Below, in pieces: positions 8,681 through 15,543 of a stretch of 64,000 nucleotides of DNA. Numbering within the stretch: the stretch's first letter is position 1; every line of letters begins with the position of its first letter. The stretch is taken from the NCBI GenBank assembly GCA_947259045.1, contig CAMYKZ010000012.1, forward strand, positions 62,001 through 126,000. Reading direction: 5' to 3'. The notes beneath the pieces are model-generated. The model was given only the letters and a program-made list of their open reading frames with translations, searched no databases and was not told the DNA's origin. Position numbers and translations under genes: made by a program. This DNA comes from an uncultured Afifella sp. (GTDB lineage Bacteria; Pseudomonadota; Alphaproteobacteria; Rhizobiales; Afifellaceae).

Positions 8681-10126
8681 ATGCCCATGCACATCAAAGA
8701 CCGCCTGATTATCAGCCGACGCGAGACAAGACCAGCCTTTCGTCATTCACTGCCGCGACGGGCATCGACTGCCGCCCTTTCCGCCGTCATCGCGTTCGGT
8801 CTGACGTTTTCGCCGCTGACTGCCAATGCGCAGCGCCGGCAGGCAAAATTGATTCGCGACGCGGAGATCGAAGCGCTTCTCAGAGATTATGCTGCGCCGA
8901 TCTTCAAGGCGGCGGGTATCGGGTCGCGCGGCGCTGAAATCATTATCGTCAACGACAGATCGTTCAATGCCTTTGTTGTCAGCGGCAATCGGATGTTCAT
9001 CAATACGGGCACATTGCTGACGTCAGAGACGCCGAACGAAGTGATCGGAGTGATTGCCCATGAGACCGGGCACCTTGCCGGCGGACATTTGCAGAATTTG
9101 CGCAACGAGGTCGCCCGGGCGCAGGCCATCGGCGCAATTGCGACATTGCTTGGCGTTGGCGCCGTTATTGCCGGCGCCGCGTCCGGCTCAGATACGGGTT
9201 CCAGGGCTGGCGGGGCCATTGCCCAGGCCGGTCCGCAACTGGCGCTTCGCACATTGCTCAGCTATCGCCGCGCCCAGGAAACCGCGGCTGACCGGGCTGC
9301 GATCACCTATCTCAACGCAACACGGCAATCCGCTGCTGGCATGATCAAGACGTTCAGGCTGTTTGCCGACCAGGCGCTGTTTTCCCAGCAATATGTCGAC
9401 CCGTATGTCCTGTCGCACCCGATGCCGACGGAGCGGATCGGCCAGTTGGAAAACATTGCCGCAAAGAGCCAATACTGGGCTTCGAAAGACCCGCCCGCGC
9501 TGCAGCTCAGGCATGATATGATGCGGGCCAAGCTGTCCGGTTTTATCGAAGGCCCAAGCCGTGTCGACCGGCGCTTCCCGCGCTCAGACAAAAGTGCCGC
9601 AGCCGCTTATGCCCGGGCGATCGTCGCCTACCGGACAGGCGGCATTCGCGGCGCAGGCAGGCAGATCGACAGGCTCATCTCCCAAGCCCCGAATAATCCC
9701 TACCTTTATGAGTTGAAGGGCCAGGCATTGCTGGAGGGGGGAAAAGCCAAGGCAGCGATCGCCCCGCTTCGCAAAGCCGTCTCATTGGCGCCGCGGGCCG
9801 GACTGATCCGCATTCTTCTTGGCCATGCCCAGTTGGAGACCGGCGACAAGTCAATGCTGGCGCCCGCGGTTGAAAACCTCAGCAGCGGCCTTCGCGACGA
9901 ACCGCTTGCATCGGTTGGCTACCGCCATCTGGCAACGGCCTATGCCCGACAGAACAGGGTCGCCGAAGCCGAATTGGCGACGGCCAAGGGCTATCTGATC
10001 GACGGTCAGCTGAAAACCGCGCAGACCTACGCCAAACGCGCTCAAGCAAAATTGAAGCGCGGATCGCCTGGATGGCTGCAAGCCGATGACATTCTGTCGT
10101 ATAAATTGCCCAAACAGGGCCGGTAA
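8681..10126 (+). CDS. Secreted M48 family metalloprotease with TPR domain (BepA/LoiP-like)
   Basis: Predicted periplasmic zinc protease of 481 residues involved in envelope-protein quality control in related systems. There is a long basic N-terminus and a signal peptide whose hydrophobic core is residues 30–50 (cleavage near ANA-Q). The zinc motif HETGH is at residues 127–131 with the third ligand in ETAADRAA further on. The C-terminal third (residues about 300–470) has tetratricopeptide-like helices (PYLYELKGQALLEGGKAKAAIAPLRKA in part), the BepA arrangement. ATG 8681 or 8687 could be used. The following dsbA-like gene, 91 bases downstream on the same strand, also encodes an envelope protein. 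Confidence 0.92.
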   Translation: MPMHIKDRLIISRRETRPAFRHSLPRRASTAALSAVIAFGLTFSPLTANAQRRQAKLIRDAEIEALLRDYAAPIFKAAGIGSRGAEIIIVNDRSFNAFVVSGNRMFINTGTLLTSETPNEVIGVIAHETGHLAGGHLQNLRNEVARAQAIGAIATLLGVGAVIAGAASGSDTGSRAGGAIAQAGPQLALRTLLSYRRAQETAADRAAITYLNATRQSAAGMIKTFRLFADQALFSQQYVDPYVLSHPMPTERIGQLENIAAKSQYWASKDPPALQLRHDMMRAKLSGFIEGPSRVDRRFPRSDKSAAAAYARAIVAYRTGGIRGAGRQIDRLISQAPNNPYLYELKGQALLEGGKAKAAIAPLRKAVSLAPRAGLIRILLGHAQLETGDKSMLAPAVENLSSGLRDEPLASVGYRHLATAYARQNRVAEAELATAKGYLIDGQLKTAQTYAKRAQAKLKRGSPGWLQADDILSYKLPKQGR

Positions 10127-10217
10127 CAACAGAATCGCCTGCGGTTTGCGGCGTGACTTTTGCGTCGACCGGGCTTAAACGCTTCGATAACAGTTTGAAT
10201 TGTGAGGATATTGCATC

Positions 10218-10976
10218 ATGAACCGCACTATATTGAGTGCTCTGGCCGCAATGGTCTTGTGCATCGCCGCGATAATGCCTGCGCAGGCGGAGATGACCGC
10301 TTCCGAAAAAGCCGAGATCGAGCAACTGGTTCGCGATTATATCGTTGCAAACCCGGAGATTATCGAAGAAGCGCTCGTCGCCCTGGAAGACAAGAGACGG
10401 GACGCGGAGAAGGCCAAACAATCGGAAGCCATCGTTTCGCTTAGCGACACGATATTCAATTCCAACCATCAGGCCGTGATGGGCAATCCCGATGGCGCGG
10501 TCACCATGGTCGAGTTTTTCGATTACAATTGCGGCTATTGCAAACGGGCGTTCAACGACATGCTGGCCCTGAAGGAAGCCAATCCTGACCTGAAAATCGT
10601 CATGAAGGAATTCCCGATCCTGTCAGAGGGTTCCGTTGAGGCCGCCCGCGTGTCGGTTGCGGTAACCAGGCTGGCCCCTGAGGCCTATGCGGATTTCCAT
10701 CGCGAACTTCTGGTGCGCGGCGGAACGGCCAACAAGGCAAAGGCCATGGCGATCGCTGAAGAACTGGGCCTGGACACCGAGGCACTGGAAGCAGAAGCTG
10801 CGAAGGAATCGACAATCCAGAATTTTTCGGAAGTCCGTATGCTGGCCGAAGCGCTCGGCGTCACCGGCACACCTTCCTATGTGATTGGCAAGCAGGCGGT
10901 ATTCGGCGCCGTTGGTTTTGACACGTTGCAGGAACGAATCATTGAGGCGCGTAAATGCGCAGAGGCGGTCTGCTAG
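10218..10976 (+). CDS. DsbA family thiol:disulfide oxidoreductase (Com1-like)
   Basis: Periplasmic thioredoxin-fold protein, 252 residues. The signal peptide covers residues 1–24 (ending AQA). A helical N-terminal region (EIEQLVRDYIVANPEIIEEAL) typical of Com1/ScsC-like DsbA proteins precedes the catalytic domain. The active site is CGYC at 105–108 within FFDYNCGYCKRAF, and the cis-proline loop is GVTGTPSYVIG near 215. The extended N-terminus suggests a disulfide isomerase or oligomeric thiol oxidase rather than a classic DsbA. Start ATG 10218 is preceded by GAGGA. It follows the M48 protease gene and is followed by a possible terminator. Confidence 0.92.
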   Translation: MNRTILSALAAMVLCIAAIMPAQAEMTASEKAEIEQLVRDYIVANPEIIEEALVALEDKRRDAEKAKQSEAIVSLSDTIFNSNHQAVMGNPDGAVTMVEFFDYNCGYCKRAFNDMLALKEANPDLKIVMKEFPILSEGSVEAARVSVAVTRLAPEAYADFHRELLVRGGTANKAKAMAIAEELGLDTEALEAEAAKESTIQNFSEVRMLAEALGVTGTPSYVIGKQAVFGAVGFDTLQERIIEARKCAEAVC

Positions 10977-10990
10977 TCCGTTTTCCGCTG

Positions 10991-11015
10991 CCGCCCGATC
11001 GGCGGACTTTCTTTT
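10991..11015 (+). terminator. Possible intrinsic terminator after the DsbA-like gene
   Basis: CCGCC (10991–10995) and GGCGG (11001–11005) form a short GC stem followed by ACTTTCTTTT. A longer alternative stem pairs AGTCCG near 10975 with CGGACT (11003–11008). It lies 15 bases past the stop. Confidence 0.45.
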
Positions 11016-11062
11016 CCCATCGTTGAGCGCTAAGCAGTCGGCTGGTACTTGAAGGACGTGTG

Positions 11063-11443
11063 ATGAAATCGTTTTTTCTGCAATTGTTTACCTGGTGGAA
11101 CGGCCAGACCATGGGCACGCGCTTTCATACATGGCGCAAGGGTGAGCTTGTCGGCGAAGACGAGGCCGGCAATCGGTATTACCGCGAACGCGACGGCGCA
11201 CGTCGATGGGTCATCTATAACGGTGTCGCGGATGCCTCTAAAATTCAACCAGGCTGGCATGGCTGGATGCATCACCGCACTGACGTGCCGCCAACGGATG
11301 AAAGTTACCAGCAGCGGGACTGGCAGAAACCGCATCAGGAGAACCTGACGGGGACCGCAGGCGCTTATTATCCAAAAGGCTCGCTGGCGACGCCGGAAAA
11401 GCGGCCGGATGTCACAGGCGATTACGAAGCCTGGACGCCATGA
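11063..11443 (+). CDS. NADH:ubiquinone oxidoreductase subunit NDUFA12
   Basis: Accessory subunit of respiratory complex I on the cytoplasmic side, 126 residues, shared by Alphaproteobacteria and mitochondria (B17.2). The family core is clear: FFLQLFTWWNGQTMGTRFHTWR, GNRYYRERDGARRWVIYNG and PGWHGWMHHRTDVPP. ATG 11063 is preferred to the GTG one codon upstream because GAAGGA sits seven bases before it. The core nuo operon is not in the window; encoding this subunit apart from nuo, next to DUF2155 and aat, is common in Hyphomicrobiales. It is followed by the DUF2155 gene after 17 bases. Confidence 0.95.
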   Translation: MKSFFLQLFTWWNGQTMGTRFHTWRKGELVGEDEAGNRYYRERDGARRWVIYNGVADASKIQPGWHGWMHHRTDVPPTDESYQQRDWQKPHQENLTGTAGAYYPKGSLATPEKRPDVTGDYEAWTP

Positions 11444-11460
11444 GCGCCTGATATCGACCA

Positions 11461-11877
11461 GTGGAAAGATTCTTGCGGTTTCTGATCGTCATCCTTCTTG
11501 CCGGCTGGCATGCCGGGCCGGCACAAGCTGAACCGATTCAGAATCCGGTTGCGGTGTTCAGCGGCCTGGACAAGATTACCGGGCGCATCATTACCTTTGA
11601 TGTGCTCGTCAATGAGACGGTTCAGTTCGGGGCCCTGCAGGTCACGCCGCGAAATTGCCACACGCGACCGCCGACCGAGCCGGCACAGACACTATCATTC
11701 GTCGAGATTGACGAAATCACGCTGTCCAACAAGATCCAGCGGATTTTCTCAGGCTGGATGTTTGCCGCGAGCCCCGGTCTGAACGCGGTCGAACACCCGG
11801 TCTATGATGTCTGGCTGACGGATTGCAAAACGGCGCTGCCGGAAACCGGCAGCGGTTCCGGTACTGACCAGTCCTGA
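11461..11877 (+). CDS. DUF2155 domain secreted protein
   Basis: Predicted periplasmic protein of 138 residues starting at GTG 11461. A signal peptide (residues 1–23, FLIVILLAGWHAGPAQA) is followed by the DUF2155 domain, recognisable from AVFSGLDKITGRIITFDVLVNETVQFGALQVTPRNCHTRPPTE in its parts and the C-terminal HPVYDVWLTDCK with two cysteines that may form a disulfide. The function is unknown. In related genomes it is found beside NDUFA12 as here. Its last 76 bp overlap the convergent aat gene, so both C-termini are encoded on opposite strands of the same DNA. Confidence 0.88.
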   Translation: MERFLRFLIVILLAGWHAGPAQAEPIQNPVAVFSGLDKITGRIITFDVLVNETVQFGALQVTPRNCHTRPPTEPAQTLSFVEIDEITLSNKIQRIFSGWMFAASPGLNAVEHPVYDVWLTDCKTALPETGSGSGTDQS

Positions 11878-12497
11878 TCGAAACAGCGGAAATTCGCCTC
11901 TTCCTGCAACGCATTCTCCAGTAGCTTGTGATATTCCGACCTTGGCACCTCAATGACACCGAACCTGGCCAGATGCTCGGTCGCGAACTGGGTATCGAGC
12001 AGTTTGAAACCACCGCGGCTCAGCCGTCCGACAAGATGGGTAAACGCCACTTTCGACGCATCGGTCGCCGTGGAGAACATGCTCTCACCGAAAAAGGCGC
12101 TGCCAAGCTGCAGACCGTAAAGGCCGCCGACCAGTTCGCCATCACGCCAGGTTTCCACAGTGTGGACATGCCCCAGGCGGAAGAGCTCTCCGAATAGGCG
12201 TCTGATTTCATCATTGATCCATGTTGATAGACGGCCGGGCGCCGGTTGGGCGCACCCCTCGATCACGGCATCGAAGTCGGAATCGATTCGAACCGTAAAA
12301 CAGTCGGAGCGTATTGTTCGTCTCAGGCGCTTGGGGATATGCACGGCGTCAAGCGGAAGCACGCCGCGCATTGCCGGTTCAACCCAGTAGAGATCCGGGT
12401 CATCGGCAGCATCCGCCATCGGAAATATGCCGCATGCATAGGCCTTGAGAAGCACATCCGGTGTAATTTCCGAACTCCGGCCGCTGCCTCTGGACAT
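11802..12497 (-). CDS. aat: Leucyl/phenylalanyl-tRNA–protein transferase
   Basis: N-degron pathway enzyme that adds Leu or Phe to the N-terminus of proteins with basic N-termini, marking them for ClpS/ClpAP. It has 231 residues, the usual size. The family signature is clear: LLKAYACGIFPMAD, DLYWVEPAMRGVLPLD, GHVHTVETWRDGELVGGLYGLQLGSAFFGESMFS and LLDTQFATEHLARFGVIEVPR in pieces. ATG 12497 with GGCGAGG upstream. It is the last gene of the operon aroQ-accB-accC-aat, 14 bases after accC, and its 3' end overlaps the convergent DUF2155 gene by 76 bp. Confidence 0.95.
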   Translation of the reverse strand: MSRGSGRSSEITPDVLLKAYACGIFPMADAADDPDLYWVEPAMRGVLPLDAVHIPKRLRRTIRSDCFTVRIDSDFDAVIEGCAQPAPGRLSTWINDEIRRLFGELFRLGHVHTVETWRDGELVGGLYGLQLGSAFFGESMFSTATDASKVAFTHLVGRLSRGGFKLLDTQFATEHLARFGVIEVPRSEYHKLLENALQEEANFRCFDQDWSVPEPLPVSGSAVLQSVSQTS

Positions 12498-12511
12498 TCA
12501 CGCAACCTCGC

Positions 12512-13864
12512 CTACTCTTTGTCATGCTCCCGAGCCAGAAATTCCTCCAGCCAGCGGATGGAATAATCGCCATTTGCGATATCGGCCTGCTCAAGCAGAT
12601 CGCGAAACAGCGGAATCGTCGTCTGGATGCCGTCAACAACAAATTCGTCCAGCGCCCGCCGCAACCGCATCAGGCATTCAACCCGGTCCCGGCCGTGAAC
12701 AATCAGTTTACCGATCAAACTGTCGTAGTGTGGCGGTATCATGTATCCTTGGTAAACGGCTGAATCGACCCGGACACCAAGGCCGCCGGGCGGGTGGTAA
12801 TAGGTGATGCGGCCCGGTGAGGGTGCGAATGTGCGCGGGTTTTCGGCGTTGATCCGACACTCAATGGCGTGCCCGGAAAACGTGATGTCGTCCTGTGTCA
12901 TGGACAATGGCGATCCGGACGCGACGCGGAGCTGTTCAACAACAAGGTCGATGCCGGTGATCGCTTCGGTGACAGGATGTTCAACCTGCAGCCGGGTATT
13001 CATCTCAATGAAATAGAATTCGCCGTCCTCATACAGGAACTCAATGGTCCCGACACCGGAATAACCCAGATCGGCAATCGCCTTTGAGACGGTTTCGCCG
13101 ATCTCTTTGCGTTGCCGGTCATTGAGGGCCGGTGACAGCGCTTCTTCCCACACCTTCTGGTGCCGGCGCTGCAGAGAACAGTCACGCTCGCCCAGATGCA
13201 CTGCATTGCCCTGCCCGTCGCCAAGCACCTGAATTTCGATATGACGCGGCGTACCGAGATATTTCTCGATATACATGGCGTCATCGCCAAATGCGGATTT
13301 GGCTTCTGCGCGGGCGGTGGAAAAGGCCGATGAGAGGTCGGCCGCCGTTTCAGCAACCTTCATGCCGCGGCCGCCGCCGCCGGCTGCTGCTTTGACAAGC
13401 ACCGGATAGCCGATCTCATCGGCGATCCGGGCAGCGTCTGCTTCGCTTGCGACTGCGCCTTTGGATCCGGGCACGACCGGAATGCCCAGCCTTTCAACGG
13501 TTTCCTTGGCCTCGATCTTGTCGCCCATGATTCGGATATGATCGCCAGAGGGGCCGATAAAGGTGATATTGTGAGCGGTCAGAATGTCGGCAAAACGGGC
13601 GTTTTCAGACAGGAAACCGTAGCCTGGATGCACGGCATCCGCACCGGTAATCTCGCAGGCGGAGACAATGCTTGGAATATTCAGATAGGAATCGGCTGCC
13701 TTGGGCGGGCCGATGCAGACGCTTTCGTCGGCCAGCCTGACATGCATGGCGTCGGCGTCGGCGGTTGAATGCACCGCGACCGTCAAAATCCCCAGTTCCT
13801 TGCAGGCGCGCAGAACCCGTAGTGCGATTTCCCCGCGGTTGGCGATCAGAACCTTGTTGAACAT
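12512..13864 (-). CDS. accC: Acetyl-CoA carboxylase biotin carboxylase subunit
   Basis: Cytosolic ATP-grasp enzyme that carboxylates biotin on AccB, first half-reaction of fatty-acid synthesis. The frame is open to 13894, but ATG 13864 gives the canonical N-terminus MFNKVLIANRGEIALRV, with GCGGAG just upstream and a length of 450 residues. The glycine-rich ATP loop KAAAGGGGRGMK, the HIEIQVLGD strand, ERDCSLQRRHQK, and the catalytic EMNTRLQVEHPVTE are intact. It follows accB by 19 bases and precedes aat by 14. Confidence 0.97.
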   Translation of the reverse strand: MFNKVLIANRGEIALRVLRACKELGILTVAVHSTADADAMHVRLADESVCIGPPKAADSYLNIPSIVSACEITGADAVHPGYGFLSENARFADILTAHNITFIGPSGDHIRIMGDKIEAKETVERLGIPVVPGSKGAVASEADAARIADEIGYPVLVKAAAGGGGRGMKVAETAADLSSAFSTARAEAKSAFGDDAMYIEKYLGTPRHIEIQVLGDGQGNAVHLGERDCSLQRRHQKVWEEALSPALNDRQRKEIGETVSKAIADLGYSGVGTIEFLYEDGEFYFIEMNTRLQVEHPVTEAITGIDLVVEQLRVASGSPLSMTQDDITFSGHAIECRINAENPRTFAPSPGRITYYHPPGGLGVRVDSAVYQGYMIPPHYDSLIGKLIVHGRDRVECLMRLRRALDEFVVDGIQTTIPLFRDLLEQADIANGDYSIRWLEEFLAREHDKE

Positions 13865-13883
13865 CTCCGCTCGCCCGCCGCGC

Positions 13884-14357
13884 CTATTCGACAACCATCA
13901 GGACTTCGCCATATTCAACCGGCTGTCCGTCAGTTACCATAATCGCCGATACGGTTCCCGCCTTCGGCGCCAGAACCTCGTTCATATGTTTCATCGCCTC
14001 GACAATCATCAGCGTCTGTCCGGCCGACACCGTATCACCGACATCGACAAACGGTTTTGCGTCTGGATCGGGCGACATATAGGCGGTCCCGACCATCGGC
14101 GACTTTACCGCGCCGGGACTGGCCGACGGGTCTGCTTCCCCGGCGCTTGCGGGCATTGCCGCGGCCGGCGCGGCCGGCGCAGAAACCGCAGGCTGATGCA
14201 CCGGAGCAGCCTGGGCGATGATTGTCGGCGCCGCCCGGGTGACACGAATACGGAAATCATCCTGTTCGACTTCGATTTCCGAAAGGTCCGTTTCGGTCAG
14301 CAGATCCGCGAGATCGCGAATCAGCTGTTTGTCGATTCCGTGTTTTTTGTCACCCAT
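13884..14357 (-). CDS. accB: Biotin carboxyl carrier protein of acetyl-CoA carboxylase
   Basis: Carrier protein of 157 residues. An N-terminal helical region ([25 protein letters not shown] in part) is followed by an Ala/Pro-rich linker (residues 43–82) and the biotinyl domain from [12 protein letters not shown]. The biotinylated lysine is K123 in [10 protein letters not shown]; most homologues have EAMK(L/M)MN(E/Q), so His at 124 is a mild variant. The gene lies between aroQ (15 bases) and accC (19 bases). Confidence 0.96.
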   Translation of the reverse strand: MGDKKHGIDKQLIRDLADLLTETDLSEIEVEQDDFRIRVTRAAPTIIAQAAPVHQPAVSAPAAPAAAMPASAGEADPSASPGAVKSPMVGTAYMSPDPDAKPFVDVGDTVSAGQTLMIVEAMKHMNEVLAPKAGTVSAIMVTDGQPVEYGEVLMVVE

Positions 14358-14372
14358 TTCCAGGTCCGTCCT

Positions 14373-14801
14373 TCAGGCAGTCTCGAGGCCGGCGACCGCA
14401 TCGATCGCCAGAGTGTAGGATTTTGCGCCGAATCCGCAAATTACACCCCTTGCCGCCAGCGATATATAGGAATGATGCCGAAATGTCTCGCGTGCATGGG
14501 GATTGGAAAGATGAACTTCGATCACCGGCGCATCGATCGCCCGAATTGCGTCATATATCGCAACGGATGTATGCGTGTAAGCACCTGCGTTGAGAATGAT
14601 GCCGGCCGAATCAGAAGCCTGCTGAATCCAGTCGACAAGCTGCCCCTCCGAATTGCTCTGGCGGAATGTGATATTGAAACCGGGCGCATGGGACCGGCAC
14701 ATCTGTTCAATGTCGGCAAGGCTCGAGGCACCGTAAATGCCGGGCTCACGTGTACCGAGCAGATTGAGGTTTGGTCCGTTGAGGATATGCAATGTCGGCA
14801 T
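14373..14801 (-). CDS. aroQ: 3-Dehydroquinate dehydratase, type II
   Basis: Dodecameric shikimate-pathway enzyme of 142 residues. The start is ATG 14801, giving [16 protein letters not shown]; the longer open frame to 14963 is not conserved-looking. The catalytic tyrosine is in GIYGASS near residue 23, and the active-site histidine lies in [17 protein letters not shown]. First gene of the aroQ-accB-accC-aat operon, an order common in Alphaproteobacteria. Its upstream region is shared with nrdJ and carries a CAGGC-AAA-GCCTG hairpin at 14880–14892 that would fall in the aroQ leader. Confidence 0.96.
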   Translation of the reverse strand: MPTLHILNGPNLNLLGTREPGIYGASSLADIEQMCRSHAPGFNITFRQSNSEGQLVDWIQQASDSAGIILNAGAYTHTSVAIYDAIRAIDAPVIEVHLSNPHARETFRHHSYISLAARGVICGFGAKSYTLAIDAVAGLETA

Positions 14802-14879
14802 GATCCGGCTCTTTTGCTGGCGTTCGCGCGCCGTCTGACCGGCCGCCGTTGAGCGAGCCTTATAGAGTTGTTTGCCCCG

Positions 14880-14892
14880 CAGGCAAAGCCTG
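14880..14892 (-). other. Small hairpin in the aroQ leader
   Basis: CAGGC (14880–14884), AAA, GCCTG (14888–14892) form a 5-bp stem with a 3-nt loop about 80 bases upstream of the aroQ ATG. No T-run on the minus strand; significance unknown. Confidence 0.25.
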
Positions 14893-15042
14893 CAATCGGA
14901 CGCGGCCCGGAAAATTTCCGCAGGCTTCAAGGCCGCGCGAATCGCCAGTGGCGGTCCAGACACAGATCGCGACTATTGGCTGCTTCGAAATCCGGTAATC
15001 CCCGATTTCCCCATCTTCCCCCACGTCAACGATGCAGATCAG

Positions 15043-15095
15043 CCACAATATGTGGTCCAAATGTGGTCTAAAGACACTTTTTAGCCACGAAGTGT
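15043..15095. promoter_or_regulatory. Compound repeat cluster between aroQ and nrdJ
   Basis: Three overlapping symmetric elements lie in 53 bp: the inverted repeat CCACA-ATA-TGTGG (15043–15055); a tandem 11-bp direct repeat ATGTGGTCYAA (15050–15060 and 15061–15071), about one helical turn; and the inverted repeat ACACTT-N10-AAGTGT (15074–15079 with 15090–15095). The first element partly resembles an NrdR box (consensus near ACACWATATATWGTGT, about 11 of 16 positions). Such packing suggests a regulator binding site. Confidence 0.4.
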
Positions 15096-15138
15096 TGATT
15101 TCGCGCTTGACGGTCAGAAACCCCATTCGCTAGCTTGC

Positions 15139-15170
15139 GATTCAGTCGCCAATGATCCGGAAACGGAATC
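15139..15170. promoter_or_regulatory. Two GANTC sites upstream of nrdJ
   Basis: GATTC at 15139–15143 and GAATC at 15166–15170 match the GANTC target of the CcrM methyltransferase, whose methylation state feeds cell-cycle transcription through GcrA in Alphaproteobacteria. They are short motifs and could occur by chance; their interest comes from the nearby CtrA-like site. Confidence 0.35.
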
Positions 15171-15289
15171 AGGTGTTCCGGTGGCTGCATTCCAAGTATC
15201 CGAGTTTTGTATCAGTCAGTCTGTGTTTCGTACCAACAGGCTGGATGGATTGCGTTTGTGTCTGAGGGGGCCAAACACAAGATGTAGCG

Positions 15290-15304
15290 TTAATCTGTGA
15301 TTAA
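15290..15304. promoter_or_regulatory. Putative CtrA box upstream of nrdJ
   Basis: TTAA-TCTGTGA-TTAA, followed by CC, is a perfect match to the CtrA recognition pattern TTAA-N7-TTAA(C). It is 240 bp upstream of the nrdJ start. A 10-bp palindrome CATATATATG (15306–15315) follows directly. Confidence 0.55.
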
Positions 15305-15396
15305 CCATATATATGTAGTATGTTTTGAGTAGCGTTGGTTTTGAGATTGCATTAGCCAACGCGACAGAAATGGATCCGGGTTGCCATCATCTGGCC

Positions 15397-15516
15397 GTCT
15401 CTTGATGAGAGACTGGGAATTTCAGATTGGCGATTGTGGCGGTGGACCTGACTTAACGGCATCCGGATAAATCCGGTGGCCATCAGATGGAAATTGCCTG
15501 ACCCACTGGGTTCAGG
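15397..15516 (+). other. Structured leader of nrdJ (three hairpins)
   Basis: Between the CtrA-like site and the start codon are three inverted repeats: GTCTCT-TGATG-AGAGAC (15397–15413), CCGGAT-AA-ATCCGG (15463–15476), and an 8–9-bp stem with one bulged T, CCTGACCC-ACT-GGGTTCAGG (15497–15516). The last ends 15 bases before the GGAGCGGGGA ribosome binding site. The B12 riboswitch signatures (GCAACTGT region and GCCACTG box) were not found, so this is not a standard cobalamin riboswitch. Confidence 0.35.
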
Positions 15517-15543
15517 CGCAGATTTAGACTGGAGCGGGGAATT

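Noticed and set aside
15121-15543. Cobalamin riboswitch before nrdJ
   Set aside because: Neither the conserved GCAACTGT-type core nor the GCCACTG box was found; the region has unrelated hairpins.
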